Assembly: GCA_017590115.1 (NCBI GenBank)
Contig: JAGGNK010011225.1
Span: 311,387-375,386, forward strand
DNA from: Montifringilla adamsi
Lineage: Eukaryota > Chordata > Aves > Passeriformes > Passeridae
DNA length: 64,000 bases
Direction: 5' to 3'
The notes below the pieces were generated by a model. That model saw nothing but the letters and a program-made list of their open reading frames with translations, was not told the DNA's origin and made no database searches. Both the position numbers and the translations under genes were made by a program. Shown one piece after another: positions 25,944 through 41,000 of the stretch. How positions within the stretch are numbered: the first letter of the stretch is position 1; every line of letters begins with the position of its first letter.

Positions 25944-26093
25944 TCAATCATCGCTGTAGATGTCTCCTGCAAACGGTAGGTGTACGTGGCTGCCCGTGAC
26001 GTTGGGAAGTCGAGAGAGATCAGGCAGGTTCTGGATGCGTGACCTGAGCTCTTTCCGTACTTGGGACACTCTGGCTAACTTGCGTTTGTACTC
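25944..26093 (-). CDS. RPRD1A: RPRD1A exon 7, C-terminus and stop
   Basis: The acceptor is gcgttacag. The exon encodes EYKRKLARVSQVRKELRSRI, then QNLPDLSRLPNVTGSHVHLP and the terminal FAGDIYSDD before TGA. It is almost identical to the human C-terminus. Confidence 0.95.
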   Translation of the reverse strand, partial: EYKRKLARVSQVRKELRSRIQNLPDLSRLPNVTGSHVHLPFAGDIYSDD

Positions 26094-29000
26094 CTGTAAC
26101 GCAGAAGAATTCAATATGAGGTTTTATTGCTATTACCATCCCTACTGCTTACTGCACCTGTGATTTTCCAAACTAAGTATTCCTTCTGCAAGTTAGGTAA
26201 ACAGCCTTTAACAGGTGAGAACCCAAACATTTGGGTATTTAGGTGGCAGAGGTATCAGCTCTAGCATTTTCCCAGCAATGGACTTCAAAAGTATAGCCGT
26301 GGGATTATTTTGCTTTAAATTCTAAGAACATAAATGATAAAAAAGGAAGAAAATCCCAGCTAACACAGCCACAGGCTTTTCTCCATGTAACTAGGAGAAC
26401 AGGATTATTCTAAAAACTTAATTAAGGATAGTCGTTACACATATTCTACTATCAATAACAGAGGCTGGAAGGATAAACTTACTGATGTCAAAGAAGTTAC
26501 TTTCATCTCATACTGCTGAAATAATAAAAACCAAACAAATACCCCCTAACTAGGTCTAACAGGTTCCACCAAGCTGATAAATGACAAGTATTTTGTAACT
26601 TTTGTAACTTTTATAATAAAAAACGTATTTCCTCAGTACATTTATGGATTTAACCCTGGGTTTTCATAAGCTTTTTGAACTGGGAACTGAAGATTTCATA
26701 CAGTGTTGGAATACAGGTCAAACCATGAACAATTGATGTATTTAATGATTATGAGACCCTTTTCACTTGAAACAACATTGTGTAAATAAAGTTCAACATT
26801 GTAAATCAGTGCACTAGAATATAGTCAGTGGTCACCTCTTAAGAACACGAGACTTAATGGAGAATAATACCAGCTTTTATAAAATGAAAGGTTATTCCAA
26901 AATATAAGAAGATTAACATATAATTCACAGGAATATTTGAATTTCAAATACTTGGCAACTGTGGAAAGAAGAAGAAACTAAGCACTAAGAGACAAAGCAG
27001 TGCTTCACGAAAAAATACCACAAATGACAATACATCAAATACAGATGTTTTCTAGTGTGGCTGCAGGTTTTGCTGCAGCCTGAGAATGCCTGGAAGTAAA
27101 AACACATAGGTAATCCACATCTTGGCTAATCAGCCCATGGAAAACCAAGATTTCATGACTACAACCACTTTTAAATAACAGTGGGGGACCATTCTACATG
27201 ATCCACCAACAGTAACAAATCTAAACACTTGATAGTTCCAGCAAGTATGAAAACACTGTGCAAATGTCTATAAAAGGTAACAATCGGGCTGTTTCTTTAC
27301 AAGCTCTAAACATAATTTTAAATATGTTACTATATTGTTAATAACACGGAGCAAGAACGAATGAAAACACCTTTTGGTAGTATAACCCAATGCAGTAGAA
27401 AAATGCAGTAAAGAATGTTAGATAACTGGGACATAATCAAGATTACTGGACAAGGTACAACACAAATTAAAAAAGTTTGCAACTACATGACCTTCTTATC
27501 AAGGGCAGTAAGAGAACCATGAGATACCTTAAATTCTTACTAAGAATCGTAATGGGTAGCTAAAAAATTATCAAATTTTTACACAGGAAAAAGAAAAAGT
27601 GTCCCTGAATTAGGATCATCAATTCCTTGGTAACATTTATATTTCAAAATCAAGTATTATATGCAGATTCTTATGAGATAGTAAACACAGTGAAAATACT
27701 ACAGATGCCCACTCAGTGGAACTGTAAACACTTGGTAACAGTACACAGGGAAAAGCAGCATCTATTTTAGGATACAGGTGGCCAAAGAAGTCTTACAATG
27801 CTGAGTACCTTGGTCTTATGAAAACTTGCTCACAGTTGTCCAAAATGATCTCTGCAGTGCAAGTGACTTCAGGACACGGCTGTGGAAATGAAGGTCTGTA
27901 TCCTGACACTGTATCGCTACACTAATGCCTTAAGGCCACAAATACTTCACTGTTTCATACCTGATTTTACAGCAGCATCCAGAGGCCTCACTGAGCAGAC
28001 TCACTTGCACTCTGTGCAAGACACGTAGTCTTTTTCCAGCATGTTAAAGGCCAACCTCAGGCATTCTCACTATGCATTTCCGTCCAGGATGCAGAGACTC
28101 CTGACTATTATTTTAGGGAATAAGTTTTAAAGCCAGAGGACAAGATCAGCTTCAGGTTTCACTGCTTACTAAAACAACCATTTTGGTACTATATAAAATA
28201 CTAGTCAACTAGAATCCCCATTTTCAGAAGCAGGATGCCTGGAGATTGCTCACTGGGTGACAAGGATTTTGAGGAAGCTAGGTGATCTGGCCTCCAGTGT
28301 GAAAGATGTACTGCTATACAGAAGATGATGAGCAGAACTGTAAGCAGAATCAATACACTCAAGAGGCCTAAAAATCATAAAATATATTAACTATAAAATC
28401 CCTCCTGCAGTTAATTCTTGTAAAGAGCTGAATCCTGCCCAAGTTTATTCTGTCAATGAGGTATGTAAAGCAACAAATTGGTATCCCTTCACAAGCTTGA
28501 AGCCTGAAGTGAGGCAAATAGACACAGTCACTTAGCAACAGACTCAGCAGCTATATTCCTGCTAGACTTTACTCCAAAACCTGAAATGTGCCTTATATTA
28601 GATTATCAGTTCCTTGACTCCCTTAAAGTTCCCTTTTAGCTGATAATAAATCATTTCCATAACAACATTGCATTTCTGACATCCAGCATTTTCCATATAA
28701 ATCTGCCTGGGACTTGTTGCCTAGTGACTATCAGCTTGATCAATACTACTAACAGTAGGTTCCTTTTCCTAAGGAAAATGTTCTCATAAATTGTGTCCCA
28801 CATAACACAGTCATCTTCCTCTCACCAACATCTCTGGCATAATGCACTCTAGGGAGACAAAATTTGCTCTTTAAGCCTTCTCAGAAATATGAAACTGAGA
28901 AAATTTGCTCCAAGTTTTTACTGAAAAACTAGAGTAAAAAAAAAAAAAAAAAACCCAAAAGAAAACAAACAAACAAACAAAAAAAACTAAGTATGGTTTT

Positions 29001-32000
29001 ATAGTTGATTATATTACTGACGCAGTATAAATTACAGAATGCAATTTTAATCCAATTTTGGTAATCCAAAGCATATGTGAGATCTGAAACTCCAAGTTAG
29101 ATGTTCACAGCAATCCTCCCCCACAAAGAGAAAAATTATTCACCTACCCAGAGCACCTAATTTCCCATGACACTCCTGAAACTATTCTAGAAATCACTGG
29201 AGATGTCCAGTTTTTATGACTGGTAAACAAGTCCAAAAGAGGACTGATTTTCAAGTACAGTGACTCAGCAGTTTAGAGGTATTTTCAAGGCAGCTGCTGT
29301 TCACAGTTTGATTCTATTTAAAACCACTAGTCTCTTCTGAAAGGTTCGCTTGTGTATTTTTACAGCTGTTATTATAGTCCTGGCATGACCTGAGTAGTCC
29401 TGGACTACTGGAATACAAGTATTAAGTACTCATTATCAGCAACACTCCCTGCATGTACAGTCTTTACTGTTTCACAATAGCATGCACATGTACCTACAAC
29501 CTTTTTCCTCAGTATGTGTATGTTGAGAGTTTGACAATGAAAGAAGAGAAGTGGGAACTGGGATATCTAGGTGTTATTTCTAGTATCGTTGCTCCATTAG
29601 AAATGCTGGATGTTATACAACCAAGTAACAATTTAACCCTATTTTTGACACTTTTAACTGTGGAAATCCTCATGGAGAATTTCAATTTGATTGTCACTAT
29701 GCTGATATTAAGATAAACTTCAAATTACCCCTGTATAGGTATATATACCTCATTAGGCAAGATTTGAGATATGTACTTCAGAGTCAAGGACAGGCAGAAG
29801 TATGATGCTTTGTTACACTGAGCTTAATTTGCATTTCTTCCTACCTATGGAGAACCTTAATTTTGGGATATATGGGCAACCTGATGTTTGGAATTAAGGT
29901 CTCTTCAATTTCTCCAGTAGCTTAAGCTAACACTACTTTCAGGCAATATTTGTTCCTACTTCCAGTCATAAAAGCAGGTTCATGAGGTAATTAGAACTTA
30001 TTTTGCTCATTAGAGTCCCACCAGTTACTAAAATATCCATTATTTGACAGTGTATATGGATATTTTGTGAAAGCAATGCTAATAACATATGGATTCAGAA
30101 TCTAGATTAATAGTGATTCTCTGTCAAAAAGTACCGGGCAAAAAAGCCAAATAATTTTTGATTAGACATCATAAATAATAAAAATGTGAGCAGGTCAAAC
30201 AAGCTGTGCACTGCAGAGAATATATTCCCTTCCAAATAAAATAGATCTTTATAAAGATGTTCTGCAGTAGGAAGGTGGTACAGATAAAAAACTTCATGGA
30301 TATGCTTTTGCTTTATAACATTGATATGACTTTGAACCTTCATCTGATTACTGAGGCTATGGAATGCAACAAAATACCATATGGTAAAATATGTATAGCA
30401 AAGCAAGAATACAAGCTTTGCAGGAAAAAGAAGTGTTTAATCCCTCATTAGCTACAGAAAGGTAAGGTGGACAGAAAACAAAACTCAGAGATTTCAAAGG
30501 CTTTTACGGTGTGGAGGGCATGTGTGTACAACAGCATCCATGGCCTGTATGAACACAGTATTTAAAATTGAGATCTCTGACTTTCTAGGTCCATTCCAAC
30601 CTTCAGTTTCAGGTGCAGATGTCAGAGCTGTGTCACAGAGCAAAGGCTTCTCCTGTACTGCATCCAACGGTGCAGAAACTACAAGAATTCTTCAAAGGTT
30701 CAGATGAAAGCAAATGTCATGTGATAGCCTGATATCTAGATTCTGAAGTTCAGAATCACATTATTATAGACTCTTACCTTACTAGACTCTACCTCACCCA
30801 GTTTGGGTATTTTTCTGTAAGGAAGACTGACAACTAGACTTAGAGTACTCAGGTAAGCCTCACTATCACCTTGGAAAACAGATGAGCAGGGTTAAATTTT
30901 GTGCTGCCTTTAAAAATTTGGCATGGCTCACATTTCTCAGCAGTACAATTAAAAGCTCAACCTACCTACCAGTGTTTAGGATAAATGAAACCCTGAAATA
31001 ACTTTAAGAGACTGAACCAATAATATCCATAAACTTCAGACATGAGGGAGAAGAACTAAGGACAGTTAAGACAAGCTTAGGAAAGGATGGACTTGGCTAA
31101 CCTTCCATTGCACATTGCCTACTTCCTAGAAAAGGTATTTCTGGAAGCAAGCTTCAACTTTTTAAATATGTTAATATCTAACTGTTTTGCATTTGATCTT
31201 GCCAGGTTTTGAACTAAGTAAATAGCATTGAAGCAATGAGCTTTGTTTGACAGCTTTGTTTACTTTGTTTTGTCCTATGCACTGCCCCATGCATTACTTA
31301 CTGTACACATTATTCTGTGCATAGATTTACTAATATTCTCAGGCTTTCTAATGGCAAGCTTCACCATCACAACACACAATTTATTCTTCAGAAACCTTCT
31401 TTGAGCTGGCGGATGAAAATGAAATGCATCTTCTAATTCCAGGTATCCCATTTTTCTTAGTACTTAAAATTTCCAAGAAATTAACACTTCGAAGAAATTT
31501 TCTAAGTTAAAGTATTAGAGACTCCTCAGCTTGACTGCAAATGAAGCAATAGAAAGCAATCAACTCAGAAGTTTGAGATCCATAAACTAAATTAGTGACC
31601 ATATGGGGAAAGCTTGATTATGTGACTTTGACTATCATCAACTGCTATGCTGTGGTACAGACTGGAACACAATGCAGACTTTCAAACCACGAATTCCTGT
31701 CTGGAACAGTAGCAGACAGAAACAAAGCATTTTATCAGGACATTACCCATCTGAATTATGACTATCACAAATGCAAAGTCTTCTCAGTGGCCACAAATTA
31801 TTCTTCCTATTTATTGAAAATGCAATTTTTGTCCAGCTCCTTCCAGCCTAAAACATTGTCAAATATCATTCACCACAGCCTTGACTCCTGGTTTCCATCT
31901 CCATTCCTGGAACATTGCTCCTAGAACCAACCTTTGTCCAGGAAGGATGTTCAATGCCTCTCAGACTCCTATCACAGCTCTATTCAGACACAATACAAAC

Positions 32001-35000
32001 ACTCACAACTAGTTCTTGCCTATCTCTTCCCATTTCTAGCTTTTCTGATTCTGATCTAAATTTCTCCCTCTCCAATCCTGGTCTCCATTTACCAGTCTCT
32101 CTATAGTTCTGGTTCCAGTTATAGCTATATCTTCCCAGTCCTATACTCAGCCTGTCCCTATTCTCCACCTAATAATATCTCAATCAGATCTATTACCTCA
32201 CATCAGTTTTTGCTTCCATAGTCTTAGTCCAAATGAATTCCAGTTGATTTCAGTCCTACATGGTATTACACCCTTCTGGCTGGTCACTCCCTTCTCAGCC
32301 AGCTAATCTCCTATTCCAGTCTTTACTGTAATGTCTAGTCCTGGATCCCTTCTTAATCTTCACAGCCTCTGGTGCCAAGTTCCGTATGAACTTATCCAAA
32401 TTTTGCACTCAAATCCATTGGCTCCCATCTCCCCATTATTTAGACTCATGGGAGCCATTGACAACCCACACATGGAAGAAGTTCTCACACCATGGAGAGC
32501 AAGTGGCCAAGCAGCACATGGCCAGCATAGAGAACAACTGTACATGGTTGCAATTGCAGAAGTCTTCTTTATCCAAGGCTGGAAAACTCTCTGGCAGAGA
32601 TCTTCACAGAAGTTAGTAATGTTTTAAATAATCTCTGATGAGCATAATAAAAGTAAGATTTTTTTTCCAAAGGCTTGTAATTTCATTAGATTCCAGTTAA
32701 TTTTCACTAGTATATTAAAATGCATGTCCCCTTACAAAAAAGGATTTCTCCATTTCATAATAATTTGAGAAAAAACATAAATTACTTAACTCAAAGCTAA
32801 TTTTTAAGACTCTTTTATTATAAATTTGTCTTTAGCCTTTCTGTTGAAGATTGCCAAAAAGTTGCTCAATGTTTGAAAAAGTAGAAGAAAACAAAACAGG
32901 ATTTGCAATCCTTCAGGGAGGTGGTGGAGTCACCATGCCTGGAAGTGTTCAAGATGCACTTGGATCTGGTAGCGGGTGATGTGGTTTAGGGGTTACAGTG
33001 GTAGAGCTGGGTGGACAGTTGGGCTGGATTGGCTTGAAGGTCTCTTCCAATCTTGATGATCCAATAAGTAAACTTAATTAGCAGCAATATTACTAGGCTG
33101 GCTTAGTTTATATTTATCGCCCCTCAATCACAAAAGGTCCAGGGTGATGAATATTAATTTATAAAATGTATTACTATATAAAGACATTGATTTAATTAGT
33201 CAATCTCTATGGGACTATGATTTAATTTAAAGCATTCCAGGATGGCAGATATGAGCAGCAGCTGAAATGAAGGATGCCTGAGGTTACACTTGGTCTACTT
33301 GTGTTTTATTATCTGATACAGCATTTATTTAGCCATTACAATAAACTCAAAGCTACAAACTTCCAAAAGATGCTTAAATTATACTGAATTCTTAAGTTTC
33401 AAACACTGGATGACAGAATGAAGCTTTGGAGAACTTCTGATGATAAGCAATCAAGTACTTCAGAACAATTCTGAGCAATTTTGCTCAAATACTCAAGTTG
33501 CTACTCTGCACAGGCACACAAGGAATAAAGCAGAACAGTTTTGAAAATAAGAAAAAAAATTAAATGGCTGAAGGCTTATAGATAGCTTCTTGAAGTTTCA
33601 CCTATTCATGGAAGACCTACATGAAATCCAAATTAAAGGGTATCATAATTTTAGAAGAATTTAAAATGAGTGAAGAATTTTGATGGTCTATTAGAAAAGC
33701 ATGCCTTTAACAAGGCATTTGCGAACAGCTGTGCAAAGTCTTCAGGCTCAAATATTTGCTACACCTAACAGATGAACTGTAAAAATTTGGATGTGTCAGA
33801 TGCACATTCCTCACTTCATGCATCCCTTGTCTGTAGGTCATTACAACAGTCTCAGTTCCAACTTGAGATTTCACATGTGCAATTCTATCAACCTAAAGCT
33901 GTAACTCTTGAACCACAAAAATGTGGACTGTGTAGTTATCACTACAAATGCACACACAAATGTGTGCTAAAGTATAAACTTAAAGTTCTTAAAGTATGAA
34001 ACCACTGTAAAGCTAAGACTACGTGTATTTATTTTGAAGATGAAAGTAAATCTGAGAATGAAAGTTAACACTAGGTTACCTGCAGGTCACTAGTACCTGC
34101 AGGTCACTAGGTAGGGATTTATCTATTGCTAGCCAGGTCACAACTCTCTCAGATCTTTGTCAAAGACAGATATACGTAATGTAGAAGCATAAAACCTAGT
34201 TTTATTGTAGCAAGGCTAAGCACTAGTAGCATCTAATCCAAGCAGCACAGAACTTAAAACAGGGTAACACATATAGCTCCGTGTTAATCTGTGGGCAAGA
34301 AAGAACATGAGAAAGCATTCTAGTGACCTGAGACTGGGTATTAGCTCTATTTAGGGTGAAATAAATAAAGGCAGTGAAGATAGAGGACCTCAAATTTCTG
34401 CTACAAGTGAGCCCACAATGGTGACCTTGTTCATTTAAATAATCTATCAGTGTAGGGTCTATCTGTGCAAAACTGGTCTTGGACATTTTGAAGAAGTTCT
34501 TCCAAATACCTTTTATTTTTTAATAATTCATGTCCATCTTTTTCAAGTTCATAAATTATGCCAATCCAACCCAAACAAAGAGCTGTAAAAGACAGCCACC
34601 TTAAATATCAAAACAGTCTTACTTTAACAACATGTGATTTTTAATGGATAGTTCTCAAAGGAAGTCAAGAAATGCTACAGGTCATCCAATATGTGTTTGT
34701 TTCCAACATTCTAATGAATTTTATCAGCTAGACAGTTTCATATTACACTTGTCAACTCATTCTCACACCTTCATTAAGTAGGTTGAACCATCCATTTTAT
34801 ATACATGGATTCTCAAGAGGAGCGTTAAGTTACAGCTCAAAGATAAGCATTCCCAGGCCTGATTTGTCTAATGGCAGCTGAATATGCTCAGTATCAACTG
34901 ATAACTGAAACTATAGTTTACGTGACTAATTAGAGCAATTCTGTAAGACAAATTCTTGAAATGCTGCATGGTGATTTCTGTGTTTTTCTCTCATTTTGTG

Positions 35001-38000
35001 TGAAATAGATATTTCAGATGCTGTGTTGAGCAATGGAGATGGGAACATAAGAAAGGTAAAGCTGGAAAGGAGAACTACACAACAGCAATAGATATTCTGC
35101 TTTACTTGCCCCTCAAACACCCTGCCGGAGTATCTCCAGTGAAAATTCTACCATGTGTGAAGCAAGACAACAACTGCACCTCTTCCACGACCAACAAGAA
35201 TCATAATTTAAATTTTCCAAAAATGCACATAGATACAAGAACTATAATTTAAAGAACTGTAGAAAAAAAAGTGGTTTTAAAGAAATGCTTACCATCAAGC
35301 TTTAGTATTAAAATATTATGACTAGAAAAAACTGCCTTAGAAAAGTGATGCCAATAGAGAGCACAGAACAATTCCAAGAAAAATTCACAATGAAAAAGTC
35401 CCTTATCAATCAACCAATTTCAGGCAGCAAATTTGGCACACCTACATGTTTTTTTATGTTTTTTACTCAATTCCAAATTGCCCAAATAGCTGGTTTTATC
35501 TTATAATAAAAAAGATGTAAAAAGAAGTTGTCAGGGAAGAAATTATGAGAAATCAGAGGAAAAAAAAAAGGCCTAGAGAGAGAGCAGAACATAGAACAAG
35601 TAAACAACATTAAAAAGAACAAGGAAATATATTTATAGTGGGTTTTGCAACTCTTCTTTCCCATTATGAACTATATTGCTCCCAAAAGCCTACAGATTGC
35701 AGTAACCTGACTAATGCACATCCTTCTCTGATCTACTGATAAAACATGTATCAGAGGTTAGCAATCACAGAATTACAGAATTTGCTGAGTTGGGAGGGAT
35801 CCACAGGGATCACTGAGTCCAACTCCTACCCAGGACCATCCCCAAGAGTCACACCATTGTGCCTGACAGCATTTTCCAAACATTTATTGAACTCGTTAGG
35901 CTTAGTGCTGCAACATCATTTCAATATAAAATATCTTAGCTTTTTAAAGCACCTTTCTTTCATTCAAGCCACCTACAGTTCACTAAAATGATCTTTAAAA
36001 TCATTATCCTGGTTTATATAGAACTCTAGGAGTATCTGTGGGGGTTTCCATTCTGTATGTCTGTCTGTATGTCTGTATTCCCATCCAGTTGTGGAAAAAT
36101 GACCTTGGAAGATCAGGTCAAGAGGCAAACATAGTAAGTTAAATGCTGTTACAGTAATTTACTACTAAGCTATTTGCAAACAAAATCATGAGTAATTCAG
36201 TGAACTTGTTACTGGGGGGAAAAAAAGCAAACGATGCAAGGAATTCCTTAGGTCTTCATGTTTACACAGTGTCAAAAGAAACAGAATTATACAAAGTAGT
36301 AAATCACTTAAATTCCCTTTTTTGCCATGTGCTTCTTGCATGTCAAAATGCAAATCACTTAGGTATATTTTCACCAAGTTCATTACCCTGGGTTTCTTAC
36401 ATGACAGACACTTCAATCTTCTCTCTTATTCACACTAAATCTGCTCTCACAAACTTGATACTGCTTTAAATTTGCACAAAGGGTTCTAAATAAAACCTCA
36501 GGCTCTACTTCCAGTTGCACAGCCTAAAATAAGAACTTGTACAACCTCTCTTTTAAAAAGTCAGTTTTCCTGACAATGTCTTAGAAACAGGGTTTTAGCA
36601 GATTTGCTGTACAAATTAACATCCAAAGTAATGACATCTGTCTCATTTCACTGGTAAGCTGCTTCAAATTCCCTCAGAAAACAAGACCTGAAGTACCAAT
36701 GGAAACAGGACTCTTGCTGCAGAAAACAGCCTACCATGGTGGCAAACTGAATTGAATACAAATCCAGTATATACGGCTAGTATAGCAATTGAAGAACTTT
36801 TTTATTAATTGTCTAGCCCCACTTGCTCTTAAAACCTTTAAGGCTGGTCTCTCCACAGACTCATGTTTCCAGATCTTTTGCAAATGTGAAGTCTGAAAGA
36901 AAAATAAAAATAAAGTACACCCAGCATCTGATGACTAGGGAAACAAAACCAGCAGGTCTGAACCTGCAGCTGATGTTCAGGCAAGAGCTGAACTGGCTGG
37001 CACAGCAAAATCTGCCTGTCAAGCAAGACCTGTTTAAGATTTCTGGTGTGCTGGACATGATCTGTGGCAGGCTGGAGTGTGTGTTTATTAAGAGCTACAC
37101 AAATGCCATCTGGGTATATGTTTCCAGCCTGCTATGAGGTAGAGGGATTGAGTATTACGCCTTGGTGTGCCACTTTTCTGTTACTCTGCAGTGCAATGTC
37201 AAGGGAAAAGGCAACATTTCTTCATGTAGGGGGGAAACATAACAAAATTATTTACTATTTGGCCATGACTTACAATAAAATGTAAAGATTTGCACACAAG
37301 ATACCATCTTAAAGAGTAACCATATAAGTCACAATGCATTTCAAATTTTAAAAAAAATTTTTAAAGGGCTTGCCTTATAAAGTAAAAGGTAGTTTCTCTA
37401 CTGACACCCCTCAAACACAGGCTAGCCAGGCACCACAGGCCGAAGGGCTCAATGGCCCAAATGAGTCCCTCAGTGACCCCCAGCCATCTCTAGCTGGTTT
37501 TTGATGGTGCAAAATAGCAAGAGGAACCCCTGCTGAAAGGGCAAGTACCTGCTGTTAGAACAGAAAGGACACATTTGTCCCCCACTTCCACAGCTAAAAA
37601 AAAACAGAAACCAAAATCATCTTTTTGCCACTGTTCAGGCAAAGTGACTTGCTCATAGCTACCTTATCAAGAAGAGTCAACACCACAGGATCAAATAAAA
37701 ACTCTCCCCACAATAATTCACGTGTAGGTGTAAAGCTGCAACTGTGTAGGACATATTTCATTATGTTTCCAAATTAACTGAAGTTTGGAGGAGAAAGTTC
37801 ATTGTGCAACATGGCAAAAGCTGCGTGACATTACATAAAAGCATGCCAGGTACTGCAATGTTGGAAGAAAAAGCACTGTTAATCACACATGTGCCATGAA
37901 AAAGTGAGCAACATGCTTTAACAAGTACATCTGTATGCAGCAGCAGAAGAGAAAGCTTGTCTGCCATTAAACATTTTGAGGGACATGAAGAATGTGTCTC

Positions 38001-41000
38001 CTGAGGAAATTATTTCAGTGAGACTCTGGACCTTGCAGCATTCTCAGAATTGCGCAGTATTCCTCCCTCCCACTGCAGCACTAAGAGCCTGCCTGCAGAC
38101 CCTCACAACAGTTTGTATGTACATGTATGTTTTCCACCAGTAGCTTTGTTTTCACTGGAGCTCTAATGAAATTCAGTATTTTCCAGCAACCTCCTCCTAC
38201 TGAAATTTGGGCACTGGCTGGCATGCAGAAAATAAATATGTTCTAAGTCTTAAATCTCGTAATAAATGTATGACTTCTTAAATTAAAAGTATATATTCTT
38301 AAATGGTAAGCCTTTATAAATTACATTGAAATATGCAAATCTGTTTTGCACTCACCATTTTATAACTGAAGATTGTAAAACCTACATTATGAACATCAGT
38401 CTTTATTACTCTTGATATATTTAAGAGTAGTTTCTGTAAAGTCTCTTGCTATTTTAGTTATGTACCTAACTCGATGTTAGCTATTCAGATTCCAGAAGAC
38501 AATGAATACTTTCAGGTAAATCCCAACCCAAAGTTCAAGTGACCAAGATTACTCTACAGCCCACATACGGATTTACCCTCAGAAACCTAAGAATTATTGC
38601 TTACTATTTAACAGAAACACAGGGTAGAAACCTACAGCTGCCATTGAGCATGTAAAATTTTTCTGATCATGCTGCATAAGAACATTAATTTTCCACTAAC
38701 TACAGCAGCTGCTATTGAGCATGGCTTCAAGGACTTGGGGCTAGGATAGTTGCTGACTTGCATATGCACACACAGAGCGCAGAGGACACTAACAGAATAT
38801 GTGAGATGCTCCTAGTCAGCAGTGACGGGAATCTTCTCTATCTTGAACTGTTAGAGTTGAAAAAAATTATGCTAATAATAATTTTGTGGTTTACATATGG
38901 ATCAACACAACCATTTTCAACTGGCTTAAAAGCAGTTGCATGATCCAATATTAACAACAGTGATTAGCCAAATAATAAAGCAACATCCTTCTGATACTCA
39001 AGGACTAAGCACAAAGCTCAACAACTCTACTGGTGTGTGGGGTTGGGAAAAAAAAGGAAGACCCTGGTGTTCCGGAAAACTCTATTCTTCTCTTTGCATA
39101 AAGCAGAAGACACTAATCAGCCACAAAGTAAAAAATTTCCGAGGTGCTCTTTTCTAGAAATGCTGAGAACATGGGTACAAAACAGCTGCAGATTACATTT
39201 TCAATGATGTTAGGATGACTTCCCCTTACAGGCACTAATAAGTAAGGGAATGCATTAACAATCCATATAAATTACAGGTGAGAAGCTAGCTAGGAAACCA
39301 AAGGAGTCGTGTTTTAAACACTACTGTCTGGAGGATAGCCTAGCCATTTTAAATTTCTTGCTTCTGTGTTGTAAGACAGCATTATCGTACAAGAAGGAAT
39401 CCAGAAAACCAGGAATAGAATGTGTTGCCTGAAGAAGCTCAGGCAGGTTCTCAAAACCAAACCTATGTGTAGTGACTGTACTTTCTGCTTTGGGTTTGCA
39501 CCTGCATCACTGCTTTATTCCACAATCTTTCAGCCTGAGTATAAAACACCTGTGAGATAACACTGCTTGAGCAAGAATGCTTGATTTCTTCCACACATAA
39601 TAATATTATAAATAGGGACCTTCCATTCCTACATTTTGAGATAAGCTAAGTGTAGGTGTTGTGTTATCACCGAGAAAGCAAACAACAGGTATACAAACAC
39701 ACAGAATTTAATGCCCTCTACACAAGCTGCATCTAATATCATCCTATGACACATTTCTCTACTGGAAATGGCACTCCATTCACTACATGACCTGTGACAG
39801 CAAACAGAAGAAATGTCTGGCTTTCACGATGGCACGCTAAATTGTTTTGTTTAAACAATCAGCATATAAAATACTAATTACAGTGGTACATCTCCTAGAT
39901 TTAAACCATGTAAAACTAACGACTGTTTAATGTACCACCATTTAAAAAAAAACAAAAAACAAACAAAACAGCAGCAACAAAAAATTTGTCACAACAGAAG
40001 TTGTGTCAGTAGAAGACAGAAATTGAGGAAAGAGGAAATCATGATCTACTGGCACTCATCCAGCATCTCTCTCACACTGGTTATTATGGAATCATAGATG
40101 AGTAAGACTAAACAGATATGTCTGGAAGCTATGTGCTGAGTAACAGTTTAACAAAAACCCTGATTTCCTCTGGATGACAAATACGCCAAAATAAAGTTGA
40201 TGATGGCACAGCTCACCAAATTTATCTATCAAATATGCTGGCTTTTTGAGCTACAGCTGCCACCTTTTGCCCATGGTTCACTATAGCTGAAGTATGTAAA
40301 TTATCTCCACCAGAAAACAGGTAACTTAGTATGAGAAATTTTATGTTTCTAAAACACATTTAGAATTTAAACTTGGCTTCGCCTTTATACTCTGAAATCT
40401 TGGGCAATGAAGAGCTCCAGCTTTCAATGTTGAGTCTGGATGTGTAAGACAGCAAAGACAAGGTGGAGGGATGCAGAGAAAAAGGAGATTCTCTATAAAT
40501 GCAGTGTTCTCAGTGGTCTCTGGTTTGGTGCCCATGGTTTGAGGAGAATGCAGAATAAATGACAGTGCACAAAAGAAAAAAATAAAGTGATGGGTCATTG
40601 CAACTAGCAAATAGGGATGTGATGCAGAAAATTACTGATTTCATATCTACTGCCTTTGCAAAATCATTCCTCCTACTCTGGTAGCTACTAGCAACCTAGA
40701 AATAAATTACATCAAAACTGTATTTTTGAAACACTGCCAAGTGTAACACTCGGGGGAGTTACACCATCTGCTGTCTCCTGTCTTCTACCTTCTTCGGGAT
40801 CAAAGGGCTCACATTTACTGAGAACATGATGGTTCTAAGGCTTGGTATAAAGAAGTTATAAGGAGCTCAGTGTTCCACATAAAATCTGAGAACTGTTTAA
40901 AGGCATAAATAACTGTGGTAAAAACAAACAATGACATCCCTCTACTTCCTCTGCTGTCCATTGAACTATTTGGGCTGGAGTAAAATGAACCTTTGATACT

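Noticed and set aside
40741..40764. Small hairpin GTGTAAC / GTTACAC
   Set aside because: A single 7-bp stem in intron DNA is expected by chance in 64 kb and has no supporting context.
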